Below, piece after piece: positions 8,388 through 17,087 of a stretch of 64,000 nucleotides of DNA. Below the pieces are notes generated by a model. The model did no database searches and was not told where the DNA came from. It was given only the letters and a program-made list of their open reading frames with translations. How positions within the stretch are numbered: position 1 is the first letter of the stretch; the number at the start of each line of letters is the position of its first letter. Origin of the DNA: Sphingobacteriales bacterium (GTDB taxonomy: Bacteria; Bacteroidota; Bacteroidia; Chitinophagales; UBA2359); NCBI GenBank assembly GCA_016711285.1, contig JADJTG010000002.1:124001-188000 (forward strand), in the 5' to 3' direction. The position numbers and the translations under genes were made by a program.

Positions 8388-9893
8388 ATGAGCAACGCAT
8401 ATATAAAAATACCTAATTCAATTTCTTTCAATTCCATTGTTGAAAAGGACTATACTTTGTCTTCTTCTCAATATATGGACTTGATAATGCCAAACGAAAA
8501 TTTCCTATTTGTAAAAGACTTTCTAAAAAGAGATTTACAAAGAAAAGATTTAGGCGTAGAAGTTGGTTCTCTTAATTATATCGGACAATCAACCCATTAT
8601 TTTGTAAGAACAAAAGCATTACAAGCTCATTCGTTTTTACCTGAAATTACAAGCGAAACTGCTTTACCAATTATGCCAAATTCGTTTGTAAAAATGAATT
8701 TAAAACAAGGCGATTTGCTAATTTCAAAAGATAGTAATATTGGCGAAGTAGTAATTTTAGATAAAGATTATCCAAATTTTATGCTTTCAGGTGCAATTTA
8801 CAAATTGCCAGTAACAGAAAAGAAATATTATTTATTAGCATTCATAAAGCACAATATTTTTAGAGAACAATTGGATTTTATGGTTCCCAAAGGTGCAACC
8901 ATTCGCCACGCTAAAACTATGTTTTTGGACTGCAAAATCCCAATGCCAAATAGTGATGCAGAAAATGTAATAAACTTTGTTGAACTATTAACACAAGCCA
9001 TAATCAACAAAGAAAAATTAATAAAAGAACGTCACGAAGCCATTTTAAAAGCAATAGAAACCGAACTTTTGGAAAATCAAAAACCAAACAAGTTTAGTTT
9101 TGCGTTGCCGAGAATTAATGAATTAGAAGAAGTTGGCAGATTAGATACAAATCTTTACAGAGAACATTTTAAAAATGTTGTTTTTGAAATACAAAACTAT
9201 AAAAATGGTTTTCAAACTATTTCCGATTTAGGTTTTTCACTTTCTCGTGGACAAAATTTACAAGTTTCAAACATTGGTGAAAGTGTATATTCCAAAAAAC
9301 AATATTCTAATTTCTATACTTTAATGTTACCAAAGTTCCTTTCAAAATATGGAACAGTTGATAAAATTGAATATTTAGGCAATCAAAATGACTTAAAAAC
9401 ATTGCAAAAAGGCGACTTGATTTTTGGAGCAGAAGGTTTTGAAAAAGGTCGTTCCATTGTAATAATTGAAGAACAAAGCAGAGTAATTACAAATATTCAC
9501 GGTATTACAATTCAACAAAAAGAACACGATGTAAACAAAGCAATATTTGTAAAATGTTGTTTAGACTATTTGCGTAACAAAGGACTAATTGACCTTTATG
9601 CAGTTGGTGGAAACGGTGGTAGTTTAGCACAGAAATATTGGGAAATTATACCCTTTCCAAAATTTGACAAAACTAAACAAGACGAAATTGCAAGACTTTA
9701 TCATAATGTAGAAATTGACTACAAAGCAGACACTTTTATATTGGCTAACTTTTTAGACAAAGACAACGAATATAACCAACAAGCAGGAATTTATGAACTT
9801 GACAAAACAGCCAAACAACTCAAAGAAATCCTAAACCAAACCATTGACGACATAGTAAATGACAGAGAAGTAATTATAAATTTTATAATTTAA
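8388..9893 (+). CDS. Restriction-modification specificity (S/HsdS-like) subunit
   Basis: 501 aa, complete. Two target-recognition halves are visible: the first with KQGDLLISKDSNIGEVVIL and the conserved helix INKEKLIKERHEAILKAIE (about 205-225), the second with LQKGDLIFGAEGFEKGRSIVII, the LAQKYWEIIPFPKFDKTKQDEIARLYHN block and a final helix. I start at ATG 8388, two bases after the stop of the methylase remnant; the frame is open upstream but only over the end of that gene. The pairing of a nuclease-methylase polypeptide with a separate S subunit resembles BcgI-type systems. Without its partner this subunit should have no activity, yet its frame is intact. AT-rich, hence probably acquired. 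Confidence 0.87.
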   Translation: MSNAYIKIPNSISFNSIVEKDYTLSSSQYMDLIMPNENFLFVKDFLKRDLQRKDLGVEVGSLNYIGQSTHYFVRTKALQAHSFLPEITSETALPIMPNSFVKMNLKQGDLLISKDSNIGEVVILDKDYPNFMLSGAIYKLPVTEKKYYLLAFIKHNIFREQLDFMVPKGATIRHAKTMFLDCKIPMPNSDAENVINFVELLTQAIINKEKLIKERHEAILKAIETELLENQKPNKFSFALPRINELEEVGRLDTNLYREHFKNVVFEIQNYKNGFQTISDLGFSLSRGQNLQVSNIGESVYSKKQYSNFYTLMLPKFLSKYGTVDKIEYLGNQNDLKTLQKGDLIFGAEGFEKGRSIVIIEEQSRVITNIHGITIQQKEHDVNKAIFVKCCLDYLRNKGLIDLYAVGGNGGSLAQKYWEIIPFPKFDKTKQDEIARLYHNVEIDYKADTFILANFLDKDNEYNQQAGIYELDKTAKQLKEILNQTIDDIVNDREVIINFII

Positions 9894-9917
9894 GGATAGC
9901 AACTTATTTTTCGTCTT

Positions 9918-9975
9918 CCTGCAATTTGCTCCTATCTACCTGCAACGCCCTCGCTCTGACCTGCAATTTGCTCCT
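9918..9975. repeat. Isolated fragment of the 85-bp repeat family
   Basis: Bases 9918-9945 are identical to the end of the last full unit of the upstream array (5759-5786, 28 bp). Bases 9946-9975 then continue in the correct register with the start of a further unit (CGCCCTCGCTCTGACCTGC...). The restriction cassette and the 166-aa gene are thus bracketed by direct copies of one repeat. The rest of the gap to comF (9976-10120) shows nothing I can call. Confidence 0.85.
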
Positions 9976-10120
9976 ATACACCACATCATAATTTGGCTGT
10001 GTAACATTAGTTTGTTATCTTGTAGTATTGGGAAAATACGAATAGTATCAACGAAAATCATTTTCCAACTTTTAATCCGTTTTTTCCGGCTGCAACAACA
10101 CACAGATGTTTTAAAAAAAA

Positions 10121-10831
10121 TTAAGCAGTTGCTATTGCCAAAGTACATACGCTGATGCGCAGTTGGGGGTATTTGCTTTGCAGGGCGGCGGCGCAGGCTT
10201 CGAGCGTAGAGCCGGTGGTGAGCACATCGTCCACGAGTATGATGTGTTTGAAGTTGTTTTGTGTTTGCTGTGCAGTAAATACTTCGCCCACATTTTGCCA
10301 GCGTTCTATTTTGTCTTTGTGGGTTTGGGTATTGGTAAAAAAAGCGCGTTGCAAAAAGGCAGTATCTACAGGAATATGCAGCACCTGCGCTATGCCTTCG
10401 GCGAGGATTTGTGCCTGATTGTAGCCGCGCCGCCTCAACTTGGCAGGGTGCAGCGGCACGGGCAGCAGGGCATCGGCGGCGGCAAACGCGGGATACGGAG
10501 CAATACTTTTTCCGAGAGCCGCCCCCAATTGCAAACCAATGTCGGCAACACCGCCATATTTGAGCTGATGCACTAAATGTTGTACTTTAGAGCCTTTGGC
10601 GAAGTAGTAATAAGCGGCGGCGGCTTGCAAATAGTGAATACGCCCCGCCAAAAGCCGAAACATCGGATTGTCGGCGGCGTGCTGCTCAAATTCGGTACGC
10701 GGCAATCCGTAGCGGCAGTGGAGACACAGCAAATCTTCTTCGCCTTGCAAGCGCGTGGAGCAGGCGGCACACACACGCGGGTATGCCCACGACAGCATAT
10801 CTTCAAGCAAATGATGCGCAATCAATTTCAT
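10121..10831 (-). CDS. comF: ComF-family phosphoribosyltransferase-like protein
   Basis: 236 aa. N-terminal zinc-ribbon-like CAACSTRL...LLCLHCRYGLP, then a PRTase fold with LPVPLHPAKLRRRGYNQAQ (about 117-135) and the PRPP-binding loop ILVDDVLTTGSTL near residue 200. ComF proteins are required for DNA uptake in transformable bacteria, with PriA-linked helicase roles reported; competence in this organism is an inference only. A TATATTTG box lies five bases before the ATG, so the mRNA may be leaderless or nearly so. Confidence 0.92.
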   Translation of the reverse strand: MKLIAHHLLEDMLSWAYPRVCAACSTRLQGEEDLLCLHCRYGLPRTEFEQHAADNPMFRLLAGRIHYLQAAAAYYYFAKGSKVQHLVHQLKYGGVADIGLQLGAALGKSIAPYPAFAAADALLPVPLHPAKLRRRGYNQAQILAEGIAQVLHIPVDTAFLQRAFFTNTQTHKDKIERWQNVGEVFTAQQTQNNFKHIILVDDVLTTGSTLEACAAALQSKYPQLRISVCTLAIATA

Positions 10832-10835
10832 TGTA

Positions 10836-10843
10836 CAAATATA
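10836..10843 (-). promoter_or_regulatory. -7 promoter box of comF
   Basis: TATATTTG on the minus strand, an exact TAnnTTTG match ending five bases before the start codon. The start site would fall on or just inside the ATG, implying a leaderless transcript or a start further inside the gene. Confidence 0.45.
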
Positions 10844-11014
10844 CTGAAAATTGCGTAAAGACTGATTTTAATCAAGCACGCTGTCTGTTATTTTTTTTAA
10901 CACCGATTTAAGAAAAATTGAACAGATTTTTTACGGATAAAAAAATCAATTCAATGCGTTTTTTATTGGTATTTTGCTTTTATTGATTAATGCCCTAAAA
11001 ACAATATGCCCACT

Positions 11015-11434
11015 TTATTGCCAAAAATCGTTGTCGGTCACTGCGTCATCATTATCATTGTATTCACCTTCCTCTTCTTCGTGAAATAAAAAAGGAGAAA
11101 ATACAACATTCATCGTTTCGGGAGTCAGCATAAAAATACAGGCGTAGTAGCGGGCATCTTTATATAAAGTTCTGAATTCCTCTACCTTGTCGGCTTGGAT
11201 AATGCCGCGTCCCACCAATTCTTCCAGCATAGAAGCGTTGAACGACCAGTAAGTGCCTGATTTTTCCGCCAGCACCACCGCCCGCCCCAATGAAATGGCT
11301 CGCTCGCGGTGCGCAATGAACAAAGGAAATTCCGAAATTTCATTGTCTAATATTGCTTCTGCAATTTCTTTCAGATATTCGCCCACTTTTTTGAGGTCGG
11401 AGCGCAAACTCAGCAGGCTCTGCTCTTGATTCAT
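11015..11434 (-). CDS. Conserved Bacteroidota hypothetical protein
   Basis: 139 aa, soluble, acidic C-terminus (HEEEEGEYNDNDDAVTDND). Recognisable stretch: EFPLFIAHRERAISLGRAVVLAEKSGTYWSF, then an alpha-helical GRGIIQADKVEEFRTLYK. I know this family only as uncharacterised Bacteroidota proteins. The frame is open to 11479, which would overlap the stop of the upstream TonB-receptor gene by 13 bp; I prefer ATG 11434 (MNQEQSLL). It lies 32 bp after the receptor on the same strand and probably shares its transcript. Confidence 0.78.
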   Translation of the reverse strand: MNQEQSLLSLRSDLKKVGEYLKEIAEAILDNEISEFPLFIAHRERAISLGRAVVLAEKSGTYWSFNASMLEELVGRGIIQADKVEEFRTLYKDARYYACIFMLTPETMNVVFSPFLFHEEEEGEYNDNDDAVTDNDFWQ

Positions 11435-11466
11435 ATACAATAAAAAAATGTGTGGTATCTTTTTGT

Positions 11467-13755
11467 CTAAAAACTCCACGCCACATTGAGCGCGGGCAAA
11501 ATGGGCAATTGGTATATTTTTTCTAAAGTAAGGCGATTGACATAAAAAATATTGTCGCGGTTGTAGGTATTGGTGAGGCTGAAAGTAGCCTCTAATATAG
11601 AACGCTCGCTCAAATTGAAGCGTTTTTTCAGTGCCAAATCTAAGCGGTGATAGTAGGGCAAGCGTCCGGCGTTGAGTTTGTCTTCGTAAATAATGCCCAC
11701 GTTGCCGTTTTGCGAAATATAATCGGTGCTGATACCGTCCGAAAAATCCACCTCTTCATAAAAGCCCTGCGTTTTGGTAAACGGAAAACCACTACCCAAA
11801 TTCCAACGCGCGCTCAGTTCCCAGTCTTTGCGCCGTCCCATTGTGTAGGAACTCACTACGTTGGCATTGTGGCGGCGGTCGAAGTGCGGATAATAATTCA
11901 GGTCGCCGTCTTGCCGCTTGATGTAACCCAAAGAATAAGTGAGCCACAAATACCAGCGGTTTTTTTCAAATTTACCCAAAAAATCAATACCATAGGCATT
12001 GCCTGTTTCTACAATAAAGTCGGGGTCGGAATTGAATAATTTGGCGCGGTTGATATTGACCAATTGTGTAAAATCCTTGTAGTAGGGTTCAATGTTGAGT
12101 TCAAAATACTTATTTACATCAATTTCTACGCCGCCGATATAATGAAAAGCAGTTTGCAGGCTGGAAGAAGCATCGTTGCCGTTGCGGTCGGTGATACCTT
12201 CTTCGGGAGCCGATAAAAATCCGGTGAAGAGGTTCACTACATCGCGGTCGGATTTGGTGCTGATGAAATTTTGTGTGTAGCGTCCGGCAGCAAATTTAAA
12301 ACGCAATCTCTCCGAAGCGTTGTATTTCAAGCCCAGGCGCGGCTCTATTTGTCCGTTGGTCAAAGAGGCATAATAGGTGAAGCGCACACTCGGCTCTATA
12401 ATCCAGCGTCCGGCGGTGGTGCGATACACGAAAAACGCACCTATTTCGGTGGTGTTCTGATTTTGTTCGTTTTTGATACCCAAACTGTTGTAAAAATAAT
12501 ATTCCGTACTGAAACCACTCAAATCAAAGCCATATTGCAACATTCCTTTGGGCAAAAAATATTTGTTGTCCAATTTAAAATCAAAACCGCCGATGCTGCT
12601 GTTGCGCGGTTTATCGGATCCTTCTTCCTGTAACTCAATGTTGTATTTGGAATATGCCAGTTTGCCGCCAATGATGGTTTTAGTTTGTCCGGGAACAATC
12701 ACAAAATTGCCGCCTGCGCCATAGGAGTTCCAGTTGAAAAATGCAGAGTTGTTGTAATCAACGGCATCATTAAAATTAAAACCAAACAAACTCACTTTGC
12801 TGCCGTTGTCGGCACTTACGGTAATTTTGGCAAATATATCATCAAAACGATACGGCAAACTCGTAATTTGTGCGTTTTGCTTTTCATTTACATAAGGGTA
12901 CAGTTTGGGAGAGGTTTTGTCCAAATACGAATTTTTGTAAGATAATATATAGGTGATGGCAGAGCCGCCGTCTTTGGCACGCATCAGAGGACCCTCCAAT
13001 TGTGCTTTTGCCAAAAAAGGACCTACGCTCACTTTACCGCGATGCTCTTTTTTGTTGCCGTCTTTGCTCACCACATCTACCACCGCACTCACACGCCCGC
13101 CGTAGTAGGCATTGAAACCACCCGTATAAACTTCTACATTGCGGATAATATCTGTATCAAAAACAGAAAACAAACCGATGGAATGAAAAGGATTATACAC
13201 CGTAAGTCCGTCCAGCAGCACCCGCGTCTGAATGGGTGCGCCGCCGCGAATATACAACTGACCGCCCTGGTCGCCGGTAAAAGTAACGCCGGGTAATACT
13301 TGGAGGTATTGCGCCAAATCGGGTTCGCCGCCGATGGCAGGAATACGGTTGATTTGTTTCGGGGTAATTTTTACCATAGAAGTACGCACTTCGGTACGCG
13401 CTTCTTCGCGTTTGGAGGAAATTTCCACCGAGCCGAGTTCCACCGACTTTTTTTGCAACTGCAATTTTTGATTCACCATTTGTCCAGCTTCTACCTGAAT
13501 AGCGATGCGGGTGGTGTCGTAGCCCACCGAGCTGCTCAACAAGTTGTACGCTCCCACCGGAACTTTATTGATGGAGTAAAAACCATTGACATCGGTGCTG
13601 CCGCCAAAAGCAGTACCTTCCAGCAATACGGGCGTAAACATCATCGGTTCACCGCTTTCGGCATCGTACACAAAGCCTCGCACATCACCGTATTTCTGTG
13701 CCATCAAACCGAGGCTACCTATCAAAAAGGCTAAAAAATAGTTTAAAAATCTCAT
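11467..13755 (-). CDS. TonB-dependent outer-membrane receptor with CarboxypepD_reg-like domain
   Basis: 762 aa, complete. Signal peptide ending near LGLMAQ; carboxypeptidase-regulatory-like beta domain at about 20-105 (GDVRGFVYDAESGEPMMFTPV...); plug domain with ITPKQINRIPAIGGEPDLAQYLQVLPGV and YIRGGAPIQTRVLLDG; 22-strand barrel to the aromatic C-terminus ending WSF. It transports an unknown ligand across the outer membrane with TonB-ExbBD energy. The absence of a SusD partner argues against a classical polysaccharide-utilisation pair. The small hypothetical gene downstream is its only likely co-transcribed neighbour. Confidence 0.93.
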   Translation of the reverse strand: MRFLNYFLAFLIGSLGLMAQKYGDVRGFVYDAESGEPMMFTPVLLEGTAFGGSTDVNGFYSINKVPVGAYNLLSSSVGYDTTRIAIQVEAGQMVNQKLQLQKKSVELGSVEISSKREEARTEVRTSMVKITPKQINRIPAIGGEPDLAQYLQVLPGVTFTGDQGGQLYIRGGAPIQTRVLLDGLTVYNPFHSIGLFSVFDTDIIRNVEVYTGGFNAYYGGRVSAVVDVVSKDGNKKEHRGKVSVGPFLAKAQLEGPLMRAKDGGSAITYILSYKNSYLDKTSPKLYPYVNEKQNAQITSLPYRFDDIFAKITVSADNGSKVSLFGFNFNDAVDYNNSAFFNWNSYGAGGNFVIVPGQTKTIIGGKLAYSKYNIELQEEGSDKPRNSSIGGFDFKLDNKYFLPKGMLQYGFDLSGFSTEYYFYNSLGIKNEQNQNTTEIGAFFVYRTTAGRWIIEPSVRFTYYASLTNGQIEPRLGLKYNASERLRFKFAAGRYTQNFISTKSDRDVVNLFTGFLSAPEEGITDRNGNDASSSLQTAFHYIGGVEIDVNKYFELNIEPYYKDFTQLVNINRAKLFNSDPDFIVETGNAYGIDFLGKFEKNRWYLWLTYSLGYIKRQDGDLNYYPHFDRRHNANVVSSYTMGRRKDWELSARWNLGSGFPFTKTQGFYEEVDFSDGISTDYISQNGNVGIIYEDKLNAGRLPYYHRLDLALKKRFNLSERSILEATFSLTNTYNRDNIFYVNRLTLEKIYQLPILPALNVAWSF

Positions 13756-13774
13756 CGCAAAAAAATTGTATGGG

Positions 13775-13782
13775 CAAAGTTA
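13775..13782 (-). promoter_or_regulatory. -7 promoter box of the TonB receptor
   Basis: TAACTTTG on the minus strand matches TAnnTTTG, 19 bp before the ATG. The remaining AT-rich bases up to 14132 hold no gene or clear structure. Confidence 0.5.
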
Positions 13783-14680
13783 TAAGTTTCGGTCAATTTA
13801 GCCGCCTTATTTTGTCATGCCTTTGTTAAATTTTCAATACTTTGTAAAATTTGCACGCTGTATGGCTGCATCTATAAGTATTTTAAAACTTTTTTACAGC
13901 CAAATAAAAAATAATACATAAAAAATTAAGTTATTGATTAATTTATCATCATAAAAACATAGTTTTTGCTAAAAACAATTTATTGTGGAATGAAGTGTAA
14001 TTATCAGATATTTTTTGATACAGATTGCGTGTATTTGTGTTATTTTTGCGGTTATATACGGCGTATATGAAATATTTGGCTACAATTTTCGCTCAATCAA
14101 AATTAATAACACAATTATTTATCTATTTATAAATGGCGACAAAAACAAAATTAATTTTACAATACATTTTTGGAATTCTTCTTTTATTTTGCTCGCTCAT
14201 AATGCTTGCCGAAGGAAATAAAGGAATTATTGGCTCTTTATTTATGATTATTATTGGGCTAATTTGCATTCCAAAAACGAGACAATTAATAGAGCAGAAG
14301 TTTAATTTTCGATTCAGTAAACCTATTAAATATATTGCAATAATATTTGGTTGGTTTTCTATTAGTATTCTTTTAAAGCCTACTACTTCTTCTGAAAATT
14401 CTATAAATACCCTTGTTCTTTCTTCATCGGAAGAAAATGTAACAACTGTTTCAAAAGATACAATCATAACAAGTAGTGTTTCAGAAAATAGAAATCAAGA
14501 AATTGTCAAAAAATCAGAAAAAACTCAAAGTTATTTACCAAAACAGAAATCAAATAAGAAAACAGAATATATATATAACGAAAATTTCCCAATAGAATCT
14601 CAAGATAAAACCATAACAAGTAGTAGGTCAGAAAATAGAAATCAAGAAATTGTCAAAAAATTAGAAAAAACTCAAAGTTA

Positions 14681-15501
14681 GGTAGTGATTTAAAATGTAT
14701 GCTGAATATTAAGAGGGGTACGGAACTTGTTTCTAAGAAAGATATAAGTTTTAATGATACCGTAGTGCATATCATCTTTCTTAGAAAAACAAACGGTTTG
14801 GCGACAGAGCCTTTTTAAATGTGTTCTGAAATCTCGGTTTCGCCTTTCAATATGGGTAGTTTTAGCCTTTGCGATAATATGCTTTTGAGGAGCAATGTAC
14901 TTTTTATAAGACTTCCAATCATCGGTTCGGTAGGAATCAATTTGTAAATGAGCGAGTTTTCTCATCAGAGCTTTGCAAGCCGAATTATTGCGTTTTCCGA
15001 TGTAAAAAGCTAAAATTTGACCAGAATCTGCGTCATAAGCATACCAAAGCCAGCGTTTGCCTTGTTTGCGATGTTTGACAAAAGTCCACATTTCATCAAT
15101 TTGGACCTTCTTAAAATGTCCTTGAACAATAGGCTCTTGTATTTGTCTGAACCACTTGCGCAAGATCAATAAGATGCCCGCGATGCTTATTCCACAGACC
15201 CTTTGAATATCTCTGATACCACTGCCATTGAAGGTCATACAGCGAACCTGCCGTTTAATACGAGGATCTGCTCCTTTGTATTTGTAGGCAAATTGAAATT
15301 GTTTTTTGCACTTATAACAATAGAAATTTTGAGTACCATTGGCTTTTTTGCCATTTTTTTTTACATTTGTATCCTCACAATGAGGGCAAACCACTTGAAC
15401 CAGTATTTCAGACATACTAATTTAAGTTGGTTTTGCCCTTTTGGGTTGTCAATATGACAACTTTTTGCAAAAATCACCAGCATACATTCTTAATCAGTAC
15501 C
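14681..15501 (-). mobile_element. IS1-family insertion sequence, 821 bp
   Basis: Terminal inverted repeats of 24 bp with 21 matches (14681-14704 and 15478-15501), both starting GGTA.TGATT, resembling the GGT ends of IS1. One transposase gene on the minus strand fills the element. The flanks (left CTCAAAGTTA, right AAAACAGAAT) do not show the 8-9 bp target duplication expected of IS1, and a short piece of the host gene appears lost. Confidence 0.88.
14690..15415 (-). CDS. IS1-family transposase, single reading frame
   Basis: 241 aa. N-terminal zinc finger (CPHC...CYKC, residues 10-36) and HTH region (GSGIRDIQRVCGIS), then a DDE-type catalytic domain: D in VQIDEMWTFV, D in YRTDDWKSY, E in THIERRNRDFRTHLKR. 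Classical IS1 makes InsAB' by a programmed -1 frameshift; here the equivalent protein is one uninterrupted frame, as in some IS1 relatives. The coding frame looks intact, so the element may still be mobile. Confidence 0.92.
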   Translation of the reverse strand: MSEILVQVVCPHCEDTNVKKNGKKANGTQNFYCYKCKKQFQFAYKYKGADPRIKRQVRCMTFNGSGIRDIQRVCGISIAGILLILRKWFRQIQEPIVQGHFKKVQIDEMWTFVKHRKQGKRWLWYAYDADSGQILAFYIGKRNNSACKALMRKLAHLQIDSYRTDDWKSYKKYIAPQKHIIAKAKTTHIERRNRDFRTHLKRLCRQTVCFSKKDDMHYGIIKTYIFLRNKFRTPLNIQHTF

Positions 15502-15812
15502 AAAACAGAATATAAGTATAATAAAACCCCTTCAAGAAAACCAAAAAAAACAAAAAACAAAAACAATGGATATGGTAATAGCTATACTTCAGGAACAAGT
15601 GGTTATATAACAGGCCCGAGAGGAGGTTGTTATTATATTAATTCGAATGGCAATAAAGTATATGTTGACCATAGTTATTGCCATTAAATAAACAATTGTG
15701 GAGTACTTTAAATTTTATTTATTCTGTAAAAATCTAAAAATAGAAACAGATTCAATCTAAAAACAAATTATAAACTATCACAAATCAAAATATTTTCTGT
15801 GCTATTTTCTTT

Positions 15813-16922
15813 TCAACCCCACCGTTCCCGCAAGGGCAAAAAGGGCTGCTCCAAAAAACGGTACGATACCGCCGCCGTTGCCAGCGACAACAAGAGCGTA
15901 ACAACGATAAAAATGCTCACATGCAGCGTATTGTCCAACAAAATCTGATGGCGGATACAATACTGAAAAGCGAGGTGTATAAAAAGAATATGAAACACAT
16001 ACAAGCCATAGCTGATGCTGCCTAAATAATGTAAAAGGCGACTTTTGATGCGCAAAGGCGTGGTGTGCGGAATGAATAAACCAAGGCACAGCGCGAAAAA
16101 AAGCCCGATACACGAAGGACGCACGATATAAAAATTGTAGCGCGTGGTATTGGGCAACACATCATTTTGAAAAATTATCAGCAGCAGCAATGCCGCTATA
16201 ATTGCCCACTGCCCGCGTAGCGTCAGAGCTTGTATGCGCCGAAAAAGACCTTCGTAGTTCGTAACTACGATATACGCCAACAGTCCGCCGGCGGCAAAAT
16301 AATCTATGTTCGTGAATAAGTCGTTTTGGGTAATGTTGGTGTTGTGCCAAAAAAAAGGCTCGGCGTAGCGGGCTGCCCACGCCAAAGGGAAGCACGCTAC
16401 AAAAAAATACAACAAATAGCGCAGTGGCAACAGCGACATCAGCAACACCCACACGATATAAAAATGCTCCTCAATACACAAAGACCAGAATACCGAAAGC
16501 GGCGTTGTTTTGGGAAAATTATCTTCGGCGAGCATTTTATAGTTTTCGGTGAAAGTAAAAGAAAAACGCCCGTCTGCCTCGTAGCCGCCGCCAATCATGT
16601 GCAAGCCGTAGTAGGCTTTCCATTCGTAGGGTAGCAAATACACCAACACAAGCACCGCATAAAACAAAGGAAATATCCTGAAAGCACGCCGCAGCAGAAA
16701 TTTTTTTACCGAAATATTGGCTTGACGCTGCTTTTCAAACAACAACAAATATGAAATCAAAAAGCCACTCAGCACAAAAAAGAAAGAAACACCGATGCCG
16801 CCGCCTTTTTTGAGATAAGAAAACACCGGAAAACTGCCTTGCAGGGGCACATGCAAAAAATATACTTTCAGAAAAGCAAAAAAACGCAGGGCATCAAAAG
16901 AATGAAAATGCAGTTTTTTCAT
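15813..16922 (-). CDS. Integral-membrane acyltransferase (acyltransferase 3, OafA/YrhL-like)
   Basis: 369 aa with about ten membrane helices. N-terminal motif HSFDALRFFAFLKVYFLHV (the family's R/H catalytic region), FFVLSGFLISYLLLFEK, and VFWSLCIEEHFYIVW typical of the family. These enzymes transfer acetyl or other acyl groups to surface carbohydrates. No glycosyltransferase neighbours are present to suggest the acceptor. Convergent with the IS-split gene and divergent from the next gene. Confidence 0.9.
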   Translation of the reverse strand: MKKLHFHSFDALRFFAFLKVYFLHVPLQGSFPVFSYLKKGGGIGVSFFFVLSGFLISYLLLFEKQRQANISVKKFLLRRAFRIFPLFYAVLVLVYLLPYEWKAYYGLHMIGGGYEADGRFSFTFTENYKMLAEDNFPKTTPLSVFWSLCIEEHFYIVWVLLMSLLPLRYLLYFFVACFPLAWAARYAEPFFWHNTNITQNDLFTNIDYFAAGGLLAYIVVTNYEGLFRRIQALTLRGQWAIIAALLLLIIFQNDVLPNTTRYNFYIVRPSCIGLFFALCLGLFIPHTTPLRIKSRLLHYLGSISYGLYVFHILFIHLAFQYCIRHQILLDNTLHVSIFIVVTLLLSLATAAVSYRFLEQPFLPLRERWG

Positions 16923-17087
16923 AGGCGGTGTTGCGTTTTTGTTTGTTTTTTAGCATCACACAAAAATATTTTCTTTTATTAATCTTTTATCATCAAGGGC
17001 TGAATTTTTATTTTTTTCTGAAATTTGCCCCTGATTTTCAATGTACCATTTTATATTTACCCTTATTCATCATTTCATTTATCTATT

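Larger units (their letters stand above)
14133..15687 (+). pseudogene. Membrane protein with internal repeats and C-terminal GPRGGCYY...DHSYC domain, split by IS1
   Basis: The N-terminal piece (14133-14680) encodes about three membrane helices (first 80 residues), then a hydrophilic Ser/Lys/Glu linker with a repeated segment (ITSS.SENRNQEIVKK.EKTQS occurs twice). The C-terminal piece (15502-15684) resumes with KTEYKYNK, which matches KTEYIYNE after the first repeat copy, then a Lys-rich stretch and a cysteine-containing C-terminal module (TGPRGGCYYINSNGNK) that I recognise from Bacteroidota proteins and that resembles the PBCV basic adaptor domain. The element at 14681-15501 interrupts the second repeat copy. 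By comparison with the first copy, about 25 bases of host sequence (coding YLPKQKSNK) are missing at the junction. Function unknown. Confidence 0.78.

Noticed and set aside
9936..10148. Minus-strand 70-aa frame between the S subunit and comF
   Set aside because: Runs through the repeat fragment and the end of comF; composition is not protein-like.
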